A stretch of 64,000 nt of DNA from NCBI RefSeq assembly GCF_003369915.1, contig NW_022881625.1, forward strand, positions 1,178,001 through 1,242,000, read 5' to 3'. Below are positions 1 to 8,809 of the stretch, piece by piece. Position 1 is the first letter of the stretch; each line of letters starts with the position of its first letter. The notes under the pieces are model-generated. The model worked only from the letters and a program-made list of their open reading frames with translations, ran no database searches and was not told the DNA's origin. The DNA comes from Drosophila miranda. Taxonomy: Eukaryota > Arthropoda > Insecta > Diptera > Drosophilidae. A program made the position numbers and the translations under genes.

Positions 1-1
1 A

Positions 2-1546
2 CGAAAATTGAATAAGTGCCAACGTGCTTACTCGGTGACGGAAAAGGAATGCTTAGCTGCCATTCTGAGCATCAAGAAATTTCGCGCTTATGTAGAGGGA
101 CATCAATTTACGGTGATAACCGACCATGCCTCCTTGAAGAGGCTGATGTCCCAATCAGATCTGAGTAGCAGACTGGCCAGATTGGCTTTGAAGCTTCAGG
201 GGTATTCCTTTAATATAAGCCACCGAAAAGGGTCTCGAAACATCGTTCCAGACGCCTTGTCTCGGGTCTTTTCCCCAGATTTGTCAGAGATCGAACCAGA
301 AGAAAGGATCGATTTGGAGTCGGAGCACTTTAGTTCGACGGATTACGTTTCCCTTAGGGCTAAAGTAGCGAGTAGTCAGGCTCAGATGCCAGATGTAAAG
401 GTAGTAGGCAGGCATATATATCGTCGCACCGAGCACGCAACAGGCGAAAGGGTAGCGGATGAACTCTGTTGGAAAATTTGGATTCCCAAGGGGCTCATAG
501 ATTCGGTCCTGAAAATGGCTCACGAGCACGCCCTATCTGCACACGGAGGCATAAATAAAACGCTCGAAAAGGTTCGGCGCTACTCTTATTGGCCGACGTT
601 GTTAAAAGATGTCAAAGAGTTCATAAACCGGTGTGAAATTTGTAAGTGTACTAAGCATCCAAATAGACCTTTAAGACCGCCACTAGCAAAAACGGGGGAA
701 ACAGAACGGTTCTTCCAGAAGCTCTACGTTGATTTTCTGGGACCGTATCCTAGAAGTCGTTGTGGGAATGTCGGGATATTTGTGGTGCTAGATCATTTTT
801 CCAAATTTCCGTTTATTAAACCCGTAAGAAAATTTACCGCCGACGCCATCGTACCATACATTGAGGAACAATTATTTCACTGCTTTGGAGTGCCGGAAAA
901 GCTAGTCTCGGACAACGGCGTCCAATTTAAGTCCCATGCATTCAACTCCTTGCTTCAGAAGTATGGCATAGAGCACGCTTACACCGCCGTTTACGCTCCG
1001 CAGGCTAACGCGTCCGAGCGAGTTAACAGATCTATCTTGGCAGCAATCAAAGCCTACATAAATACTGACCAAGGTAACTGGGATAAGCAGCTCAGCAGTG
1101 TAGCATGTGCGTTAAGATCGGCTGTGCACAGTGCCGTAAAGGCGAGTCCATACCAGTTGGCGTTTGGGCAACAGATGATTACGAATGGTACCACGTATCA
1201 GTTGTTGAGGCAGCTAGAGATGTTAGAAGATCGTTGGGTACATTTTTCTAGGGACGACTCATTTGACCTGATGCGTGGCACGGCAAAGGCGGCAATGAGG
1301 GCTCAGCACGAACGAAATGAAAATACGTATAACCTTCGAAGTAAGGAGGTATCATTCAGAGTGGGACAGGAGGTTTACCGTCGAAATTTCCAGCAAAGTA
1401 ATTTCGTGAAAGGATTTAATGCCAAGTTGGCTCCCGTTTTTGTGAAGTCCCGGGTAAGGCGACAGTTGGGTCAAGCCTATTACGAGCTAGAGGATCTGCA
1501 AGGACGTCTGATCGGCAAATTCCATGCCAAAGATATCAAACAGTAG
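2..1546 (+). CDS. Ty3/gypsy-type pol, RNase H to integrase part (copy 1, cut by window edge)
   Basis: The frame is open from the first complete codon to a stop at 1546, so the 5' part lies outside the window. It starts inside RNase H (motifs TEKECLAAI and VITDHASL), then an integrase with an HHCC zinc site (AHEHALSAH followed by CEICKC) and a core with aspartates in VDFLGP and VSDNGVQF and a glutamate in ANASERVN. It is about 97-98% identical by eye to the second copy at 19.7-21.2 kb. The two integrase stops of that copy are open here (a tyrosine and an arginine). Two tryptophans of the RNase H in copy 2 are Arg and Leu here (LKRLM, ARLAL), so this RNase H may be impaired. Function: processing and integration of retrotransposon cDNA. 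Confidence 0.9.
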   Translation, partial: RKLNKCQRAYSVTEKECLAAILSIKKFRAYVEGHQFTVITDHASLKRLMSQSDLSSRLARLALKLQGYSFNISHRKGSRNIVPDALSRVFSPDLSEIEPEERIDLESEHFSSTDYVSLRAKVASSQAQMPDVKVVGRHIYRRTEHATGERVADELCWKIWIPKGLIDSVLKMAHEHALSAHGGINKTLEKVRRYSYWPTLLKDVKEFINRCEICKCTKHPNRPLRPPLAKTGETERFFQKLYVDFLGPYPRSRCGNVGIFVVLDHFSKFPFIKPVRKFTADAIVPYIEEQLFHCFGVPEKLVSDNGVQFKSHAFNSLLQKYGIEHAYTAVYAPQANASERVNRSILAAIKAYINTDQGNWDKQLSSVACALRSAVHSAVKASPYQLAFGQQMITNGTTYQLLRQLEMLEDRWVHFSRDDSFDLMRGTAKAAMRAQHERNENTYNLRSKEVSFRVGQEVYRRNFQQSNFVKGFNAKLAPVFVKSRVRRQLGQAYYELEDLQGRLIGKFHAKDIKQ

Positions 1547-1627
1547 CACCATGGTTAAAAATCGCTCTAAGTGGGAATCACCCTTTTGGTCCTTCTTCCC
1601 CAAAGTGTGATTTTGGTAGCGGGGATT

Positions 1628-1864
1628 TGAAGTGGTTTGAAAGAGTAACGTATAAAAAAATGGTATAAATACTGGGATCCACAAAAGGGAACATTTGGAA
1701 AAGTACCAAGAAGGGATATTGGTCTCCCTATGTTACTCAACTTTGCCGCCTTAATTCAAGTTAAAAGGTAAACGAAGGAGAGCGGGTTTTTTTTCTGTTT
1801 TTTGAGTTGAAACTTGTAAAATAATTACGGCGTCAATTCGAAAATGGAGGATTCTCAAGTTAAC
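1628..1864 (+). repeat. 3' LTR, 5' portion only (gypsy copy 1)
   Basis: It begins TGAAGTGGTTTGAAAG just after a purine-rich tract and matches the first ~240 bp of the LTRs at 14193 and 21325, including the TATA-like tract ACGTATAAA. At about 1864 the LTR stops and joins directly to sequence that in the second copy lies ~550 bp beyond the LTR end (23946). An internal deletion therefore removed the rest of this LTR and its flank. Confidence 0.85.
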
Positions 1865-1865
1865 A

Positions 1866-2585
1866 GTACTTGCGTTTGCTTTCGCTAATGCACTTGAATA
1901 ACTGACCTGCCATAACGATCGCGGCGCACAGTTTTTACATTCCCTTTTGCATATTTATTTATTATTATTATCTATTTGCCTAACATAAAAGCTGGAGATA
2001 TGTACCCTTCCCTTCTTTCAATTTGTAAGTTAAATTTCAATCTAAAGTGTATTATTAAGAGTTAATCATTTATTAGTTTACTAGTGCGATGCATGTGCTA
2101 TTGCTCAATATGAAATATAGGATTTAACATGAATCGGGGCTAGAGTTCTATATGCGGGGACCATGCTGGGCAAAGGAGGGTAATGGGGTTGGATAGGAGG
2201 CTGTAAGAGCCTTCTTTATGGGATCACCGGATGAACCGGGAGCAGTGATCATGGTAGGGTGGGCATGAGTGGTCACAACAACACCGTGGCACGACTTGTA
2301 TGTGTGTATGTGTCCGTGTGTGTGTAGTTAGGTGTATTTTCTCTTTTACATATTTGTGTCGATACTTCGCTTGCACGTGAAATTTTAATGAACGTTACTG
2401 TGTCAGTATTATGATTGTTGGAGTAGAGCTGTGTCCCGTCCGTTCTGGGAAATAAAAAAACCCTCCCATTTCTTGCCGATGAGACGGAAGCCGGAACAAG
2501 CACGTGCCCGGACGGGAGACGAACCATCACCTGCTCAGCCTTCCGTGAAGGTTTGGTAATATCCAATATGCTACACAGTGTCCGT
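1866..2585. repeat. Duplicated flank shared with 23946-24605; no gene seen
   Basis: Nearly identical sequence is present at 23946-24605, so the gypsy 3' end and this flank were duplicated together. A 36-bp stretch near 2503-2540 is absent from the second copy. Its right end adjoins the stop codon of the RhoGAP gene and may include that gene's 3' UTR. ORFs here have no recognisable similarity. Confidence 0.7.
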
Positions 2586-3772
2586 TTAATTGCTGTTGTT
2601 TGCCGCTGCCGTGGCGGCACGATCTACAAAAGTGTACACCGTGTTGACCGTCGAGTCGTCCGAGATGGATTCTTCAAGGGTTTGCTCCGGTGACATGGTT
2701 TTTTTGCGTTTGCGCTCAAGAAAGTACGCCCGAATATCGGTGGCTAGCTTTCCGGGAACTTCGAAGATTTCCAGACCCTGCTGAATCATGTAGGACACAA
2801 TGCTGGACATCTTCTTCGCCGTATAGTGGAGCGCCTTAGGCGGCATTTGCCTGGGGCAAATCAGGTGCGGTGTAAACAAGATGGCCAAATTCTCCGCGGA
2901 CATCTTGTTGCTCTCCTCACGCGCTGCCACCGAATGGAGCATTTTAATAATGTGCTGCAGTAACTCGCGATGCTCTTCGGGGAGCAGGAGAAGGAGCAGC
3001 TGCACCGAGTTGAGAAGATGTTGTTGGCGCTCTGCGGTAGCCGCCACCTGACCCCTCATTAATGCCTGGCTAAGCGGCGCTATCTGAAGATGTGCTGGAT
3101 AGTGGGCGTCTGTAAGCAAAGGCTCTGGCAGCTCGGCCAGAAAGCTCTTAAAAACAGTGGCACAGTCGTGAGCCGAGAATCCTGTCAGTTCCAAATCCAA
3201 GGGCTGGTCGTGCTGTATGTGCATTCGTAGCTCGTTCTGCCTGGAAACGGCTCCTGTCTTCCGAAATAGTCCCTCCTGGGTGAGATCTGCAGAATAGCAT
3301 TTCCGCATTTAGAATAATTCAATTTTCCGGACTCTCCCTGTCACTTACTCTTCTCCAGCATAAGAAATTCTTTGAGCTCCTCCAGGTGCATCAGAAAGCC
3401 TGCATCAATTTGTTGCTGCAGCGTTTCAGTGGGACTGTTGCCCGCCGACTTACTGCCTGCCCCAGCCGTGCAGCCTGTGGCAGGTCCGCGATTCTTCTTG
3501 GAGAGGCGATTCCACTTCTTTATCTTGCCCTTATATTCGTAGACGATTTCATGGCACGGCATGTCGAACCTGCAACCCATAAATCGGTAAGCACTATATT
3601 TCGATGGGATGGCAGCGTCGCTCGTGGCAACTTACTCGTCGGTGTTTAGTTCCAGCTCGAAGGAGAGGTGCATGCGCACCAGAGACTTGTATTTTTCATA
3701 ATTGCTGTTGCGCATGCGTGTCGCTAGGTCGCGGTCATTAAATTCATTGATGTTGGCGTATTCCATGTCCAT
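2586..3772 (-). CDS. RhoGAP54D: RhoGAP-domain protein (ARHGAP19-like; probable RhoGAP54D), three exons
   Basis: I read exons 3772-3636, 3569-3349 and 3286-2586, with GT-AG introns of 66 and 62 bp; 1059 coding nt give 352 residues with no stop or frameshift. Exon 1 begins MDMEYANINEF. The RhoGAP domain is in exon 3, with the expected arginine finger in QEGLFRKTG, then ELPEPLLT and the NKMSAENLAILFTPHL motif. RhoGAP proteins stimulate GTP hydrolysis by Rho GTPases; the human relative ARHGAP19 acts on RhoA in cytokinesis. The start is the first ATG that fits the conserved-looking N-terminus; a further in-frame ATG lies at 3877. It looks functional although it sits among transposons. The RhoGAP54D name rests on recalled family resemblance, not on a search. 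Confidence 0.82.
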
Positions 3773-4197
3773 TGTTATACGCAAGGGCGTATACAGGGCG
3801 ACAGCAGTAGCCAAAGCAACAAAACAACAACAGCACAAACGAAAAGGACTTCCGTAGATTCGAATCCCAGCACTCACACGCTCACTTTAACAAATATTAC
3901 TTTTCTAAAAGTACATTATAGAAGTTTTGTGGCCTGACAGCATATTTGTTTATAGCTTTGCTGGTGGAATTTAATTGCCTAAAATTGGGCGAGACGCGCT
4001 GCAAAAATTGAAATATTGAACTGGCAGAGCTGTCACTGGCGTCCAAAGAACATTTTGTGCGAAAACGCCATGTCAATGTTAAAGAATTATAAGCTGTACA
4101 CTAATGCTTCTTTATTTACAGCTGAAATTAGTTAGTAAATCTTTGAAAGAACTCGAAATTACAAATTTCGGACCAGCCGATTGAGGCGCCCATACAC
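3773..4197. other. Presumed divergent promoter/5' flank; nothing else seen
   Basis: AT-rich sequence upstream of the RhoGAP start. It contains a short inverted repeat (CGAAATTACAAATTTCG near 4152) and no convincing ORF. It may hold the RhoGAP 5' UTR and promoter. Confidence 0.35.
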
Positions 4198-4494
4198 ATG
4201 GCGCCAAAGCTGGCCGATAAACCGGCTATATACTGTGGTAGGACCGATCCCTTGGACATGTTGTGTTCTGTTCTGTTCTCCGTGATGCAAAAAATGGAAC
4301 TGAAACTGACACGCAGACCGTTATTTGGCTTGACAAATTGCCCTGCATGAGATAACCAAAGCGTCGACGCTGGCGTACAACTGGCACGCTGGCAGAGGGG
4401 GAAATACTTGAAGTTGGAGAGAGTCGTAAATCAGATTCTACAGTTTCCCTTTAGAACGGCGACGGAGGCAGAGGTGTGGAAAGCGCGCTTTAAC
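4198..4494 (+). pseudogene. Possible first exon of a divergent neighbour gene, with one in-frame stop
   Basis: From an ATG at 4198 a single frame runs ~99 codons with one TGA (4348-4350) and ends at GTAAGC, a good splice donor. The first part starts MAPKLADKPAIYCG and the part after the stop reads like ordinary protein (LARWQRGKYLKLERVV). I do not recognise the family. Its divergent position relative to the RhoGAP gene fits a head-to-head neighbour that has decayed or been truncated by the repeats to the right. It could also be a chance frame. Confidence 0.3.
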
Positions 4495-5229
4495 GTAAGC
4501 AAAAGTCCCCAAAAAGCAATCGGAATCTGAAACAGCTAATTAAATGACTGCTGATATGCCACCGCCACCTCCACCCCCCCCCAATACACACCCCCCGCCT
4601 ATTGTTATAAGAACAATCAAGTGCCTCTATAACAATCCGTTCGCTGCCAGTCGGCTATCTGGAGCTACTGATTATACTTTTGCGCGGAACTTAGGCACTT
4701 TATATTTCATCTTGCTACGCTACGAAAATGGTATTTATTACACACAGATTGAATCAGTATCGGATCACCGCAAAATTATATATCTGCTATAGGAAACATC
4801 TGCCAGAACTATAATTTGTACTGGATCGTGCTTTAATATCACTATACGCTCATACATAAGTACCAAATATAGATGGTTGGGTATGTTGCGTGGGAAGCCC
4901 AACATCCATTTTGAAAGATACAGATTTATTGGTCATCTGACTTTAGGAGCACATGCATGCAGGATACTTCCATAATAGCATTATAGATAATAGCATTACC
5001 TACCAAAATAATTGAATGGGCGTAAATCGCCTGGAGAGCATCTAATCTGGCTCTTAACACACATCATCGTACTCATCACGCCGAAAACACATGTAGGTAG
5101 GTTTCTAAGCTGTGACAAAATTCCTATTCCAACGGTCACATGGCGGTCAAGTTATCAGGAAAGATGCGTCCTCATTGATGTTGATCGTTTGGATTTGAAT
5201 TTGTATACGCGTGTGGAGGAGCATCGAAC
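4495..5229. other. Unassigned spacer
   Basis: It contains a proline-codon/C-rich stretch near 4555-4600 and AT-rich sequence. I see no gene or structured repeat before the gag fragment at 5230. Confidence 0.4.
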
Positions 5230-5422
5230 GGGCAGGGCACACATTCAACCAGCAGAATCCACACAGCCATCACCACGACCAACTGCAAATACGCACCATG
5301 ACGCCGCAGCCATATCGGACTCCGAATCCGATATGGACTGTGAAGCAAGTGAGGACGAGGATGACGACGAATGGACCGACCACGATCCATTCGACGATCT
5401 GGAGGGTCTGGGCCAAGTGTGA
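5230..5422 (+). pseudogene. gag C-terminal fragment (element segment A)
   Basis: The frame encodes a proline-rich stretch followed by an acidic tail (SDMDCEASEDEDDDEWTD). The same tail occurs at the end of the gags at 13.28 and 27.54 kb and, inverted, at 26.7 kb. No upstream gag domain is present, so only the 3' end of the element is here. Function: presumed C-terminal region of a nucleic-acid-binding gag-like ORF1 protein. Confidence 0.65.
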
Positions 5423-5429
5423 AGGGCCC

Positions 5430-5975
5430 AAATCGCCAGCGCACGCGAAAGCATGCGTTCGGGCGGCGCCTATTGATGTGCCCAATCGGCGATTCAGAGA
5501 CAGCCACTGCAACAAAGAAAAACAGTCAATACACGACAATACGAAAAACTGCCAAAACACACGCAATCCACACGTACCTGCCAATACACAGACAGAGCTG
5601 CCCCTCCAACAGCTGCCACCAACACTGACAATTTCCTGCCAAATGGGCGGAAAAGGAGGACTCTTTTGATGACGCTGCCACCACACCATCACAATGACGT
5701 CACGCCATTTCAAACATACAGCTGCCATTCCAACGACGACGCAGATGCTGGCGCCTGTTGCCGCTCCACTGGGTCACACCCGTCTCTCATGCCAATTATG
5801 TGAGGGCGGGATGGCCTGGTGTTGAGCCGCCGGACGCCAGCAAATCCTGCAAACGAAAAAGGAGAATCAGGAGAGAGGCTGCCAATAAATACATATACTC
5901 ACCTGCAAACGTCTCTCACGCCAACACCAACCAGACAAGGGTCGCCAGTAACAGCATCCAAACGCCAACAAGTAC
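5430..5975 (-). other. Antisense exon set, segment A (predicted splice sites)
   Basis: On the minus strand I read exon a 5975-5903, exon b 5846-5578 and exon c starting at 5506 and running into the gag 3' end. All boundaries are AG/exon/GT (GTGAGT after exon a, GTACGT after exon b, pyrimidine-rich tracts before b and c). The same exons with the same boundaries occur at 25886-26513 in the inverted copy. Reading frames are short and broken, so a spliced noncoding RNA is more likely than a protein. No transcript evidence is available. Confidence 0.55.
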
Positions 5976-5998
5976 CTGCAAATAAACACAAATTAAAA

Positions 5999-7143
5999 CG
6001 AGGGGGAACGTTGTGAGTTGCTGCGGAGACCGCAACTCTACAGTTATACCCGATACTAAGTCAGTATGGCTCTCCTCCGGCAGACGCCGCTAATATTAAA
6101 CGACACGACAAGGAGTGCGTGCGAGAGAGACAGAAAATCAGTCTTAGCGTGACGTCGGGGGCTGCGTAGCCAGAGCAAATTGATTTGTTCCTTTTGCCTA
6201 TAAAAATGATTTGATCTGATCCAGATTCAGCAATCTGATAGACATGGTCATTATCTATGAGTCTGCGTTTTTAGTTTTCTCGAATGTGCAATATTGTGGA
6301 TGCAACAGATTTTCGTCTTTTGTGGGGGCGGAAGGGGGTATGGCGAAATTCTGAGATAAACGTTTTATAGTGAGATCTAACAGAAGTGCGGATTCCAAAT
6401 TTGGTTACTCTAGCCTTAATAGTCTCTGAGATTTGTGGATGCCCCAGATTTTCGTCCTTTGCGGGGGCGGAAGGGGGTGTGGCGAAATTTGGACACGAAA
6501 CGGTCAAGGTCAGATATCACAGGAGTGTGGATACCAAATTTGGTTGCTCTGGCTCTTATAGGTTCTGAGATCCTTGAACTCATATTTTGCAATTGGCAAA
6601 GCCGACCATGAAACCTGTGTGTTAGAGAGAGACAGAGCGAGAAAGAATGAAATTGTTTTCTTGATTCTGGCTATAATAATTATACGATCTGGTTCAGATT
6701 TTACACTCTAGAACATATAATCATCCTCTACGATTCTGCGTTTTTGGTTTTATCGTATGCCACAGATTTTCGTCCTTTGTGGGGGCGGAAGTGGGCGGGG
6801 CGAAGTTTTGAAATATTTTTGTAGCAGTGACATATCACAGAAGTCTGAATCCAAAACATCGTTGCTCTAGATCTTATAGTCTTTGAGCACTAGGCGCTGA
6901 AGGGGACGGACGGACGGTCGGACGGACGGACGGAGGGACGGACGGACGGACGGACGGACGGACGGACGGACGGACGGACGGACAGACGGACAGACAGACA
7001 GGGCTCAATCGACTCGGCTGTTGATGCTGATCAAGAATATATATACTTTATGGGGTCGGAAACGATTCCTTCTGGACGTTACACACATCCACTTTGACCA
7101 CAAATCTAATATACCCCAATACTCATTTTGAGTATCGGGTATA
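5999..7143 (-). mobile_element. Non-autonomous Helitron/Helentron (DINE-1/mini-me, ISX/ISY-like), copy H1
   Basis: In element orientation it starts TATACCCGATACTCAAAATG and ends with a subterminal inverted repeat (AGTATCGGGTATA), a stem-loop GAGTTGCGGT...CGCAGCAACTC and CCCCCTCG. It has a long GTCY-type microsatellite (about 6906-7000) and three diverged repeats around TTCCGCCCCC. There is no Rep/helicase ORF. The uninterrupted site survives in the inverted copy near 25852-25866, where the flanks of this element are joined, so it inserted after that duplication. Total ~1145 bp. Confidence 0.88.
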
Positions 7144-7520
7144 ATCACACGCCAAAGCAAACACCTCCTCAACTGGGTGGCCGGACCAGCAGCCACTCAA
7201 AACGCCATTACAAACCGACGATGAACGTGGCCGAGGAGGCCAGGCCAATCCAACTGTCAGCGCATCCTGGGTGGCCGGACCAGCAGCCACTCGGATGCGG
7301 CCAACAATTAAAATCGACAACGTATCCTGGTGGCCGGACCAGTTCGCCACTTGGATGCGGCCAATAAAACAATTCGTTGGCATCACACACCGATGTCAAT
7401 GCCACTCCATCCCACGATCGCATCTCGGGTGGCCGGACCAGTGCCACTCGGTCTGCTGCACCAAACCAACAGACAGATGCAACGTGGGCGGCCGGACCAG
7501 AGCCGCTTGCCATCAACAGC
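7144..7520. repeat. Degenerate repeats with core GGCCGGACCAG (segment A)
   Basis: Five copies of GGCCGGACCAG, usually followed by GCCACT and often a CGGATGCGGCCAA block, occur near 7180, 7270, 7331, 7431 and 7490. Spacing is irregular (60-100 bp). The same cores in the opposite orientation lie at 25.46-25.83 kb and others at 28.89-29.03, 48.8-49.2 and 54.35-54.42 kb. They sit upstream of the antisense exon set. No coding frame persists. Confidence 0.75.
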
Positions 7521-7590
7521 ACCATCATTGCCCACGATGCACGCCAATACTCACATCCAGCCAATAAACAACACACAGGGGGACAACAGA

Positions 7591-7643
7591 GCCGGCCGGT
7601 ATACAGCGTAATGTTCGCATTGCGTTTGTTATGCCGGCCGGTG
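7591..7643. other. GC-rich imperfect palindrome (segment A)
   Basis: Two arms each containing GCCGGCCGG (7591-7599 and 7633-7641), with internal complementary CGTAATG/CATTGCG, can form a long imperfect hairpin. Homologous palindromes occur at 25305-25359 and 48621-48680. Confidence 0.7.
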
Positions 7644-8403
7644 CTTCGTTGTAGTTGTCCTCCTAAAATAAATATAATTAATGTGTTGTAAATGTATGTC
7701 AATTATCGTTTATTTTACCTTGTCTGCATCAATGTTCTTGTTGTAGATGTCAATCCTGTTGTTTCCGTAGTTTTTGCATGTCCGTAGATAGTTTGTCCAT
7801 AGTTTAAGTTACTTGCCTGTGATATTAGGAATAAGTTTTTGTAAATTAATGTAGTTTTTTCTGTAGTTAATTGTAAATTTTCGTAGTTTTCTAATTAGTT
7901 TTACCTTCTTACTCTTCTTCCCAACCTATTTGCCATTCCCATAATTCCCCTTGACACGTGGTATTACCGAAATACCACGCAAATACCAGACTTTGACCGA
8001 TAACACACAAAAAAGCCAATTCAAATTTAACATGCATATATCAATGCCCAGTGTGTTATCGGTCGCAACTTCGGCAATTATGCCCAGCCAATCCCACACC
8101 CACCCACTTCAAAGCAACTAAATGCCAAATGCGGTTGTGCAGGAGCAAAATTAACACTGCCAACCATCGCCACTCTGCCAAACGCCATTTCAACCGCCCA
8201 CAAGATGCTATGCGGTCGACTCTTCGGAGCGTCTCGCGCCCAGATCGTAAGATCCGGAAGTTTAAAGTATCCGGGCGGTTATACGGGAGCAGGCAAATTT
8301 CCCCCTTCCCATCCCATCCCCCGACAACAGAGCAGCCAATACACAAGGAACAGAGAACATGAGACATGAGCCATTGACAAGCAACAACACACACAGCCAC
8401 TAA
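7644..8403. other. Noncoding part of element segment A
   Basis: AT-rich sequence with several polyadenylation-like AATAAA strings, then a GC-rich part (8120-8350). Stretches of this match the inverted copy at 24606-25265, including the GATCTTACGATCC-type palindrome region near 8245. No ORF is supported. Confidence 0.55.
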
Positions 8404-8809
8404 ATCAGGAAAGCCATTAAATTTCCATTGCCTACTTATCGGTGCTGCTACCCTCGGACTACTTTCATCTCACTCAATATTGGGGTGAGTGAAAGTGGAA
8501 CCGGGGGTAAGAGCACCGGTAAATGACGATCGGCGATCGGGTCTTTCGAGTTGAGGGGGAGAGTATGGGAGTTGGCGGACATGTGAGTGTTCCACCATGA
8601 ACCTCGTCCGCCACTCTCATCTCGTCCACCCGCTCGAGAGGTTGTGATCGTCGGACGTGCCATAACCGTTTCGTGTCGTTTCGCTTTTGATTGTTCTGTG
8701 CCGTGTCGCCATTGACGTTTTTTTCTGTGTTGCCCTGTTCTTTTTGTGGTGTCTGTGGTGTGCCGTGCCGTGCCGTGCCGCCCTTCTTCCACCACACCCA
8801 TTACTATCT
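8404..8809 (+). repeat. 5' UTR-like region of gag element; left arm of an inverted repeat
   Basis: Sequence from ~8404 to at least 8660 reappears in inverted orientation at ~13868-14130 with a few differences, including the GCACGGCACGG-type microsatellite (8759-8780 versus ~13770-13790). It leads directly into the intact gag ORF, which suggests a retroelement 5' UTR. Confidence 0.7.

Noticed and set aside
4544..4792. Proline-rich 82-codon ORF
   Set aside because: Driven by a C-rich tract; the remainder has no protein-like composition or neighbours supporting it.
6906..7000. GTCY/GGAC microsatellite as an independent feature
   Set aside because: It is a standard internal part of the Helitron copies and varies in length in each.
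8448..8801. Minus-strand ORFs over the gag 5' UTR
   Set aside because: Shadow frames of the inverted repeat; no similarity to anything and rich in Thr/Arg from microsatellite sequence.
8687..8809. Upstream start of the gag ORF with a hydrophobic run
   Set aside because: The residues come from a GT/GCC-rich 5' UTR tract that is also present in the inverted arm; ATG 8810 fits the gag better.
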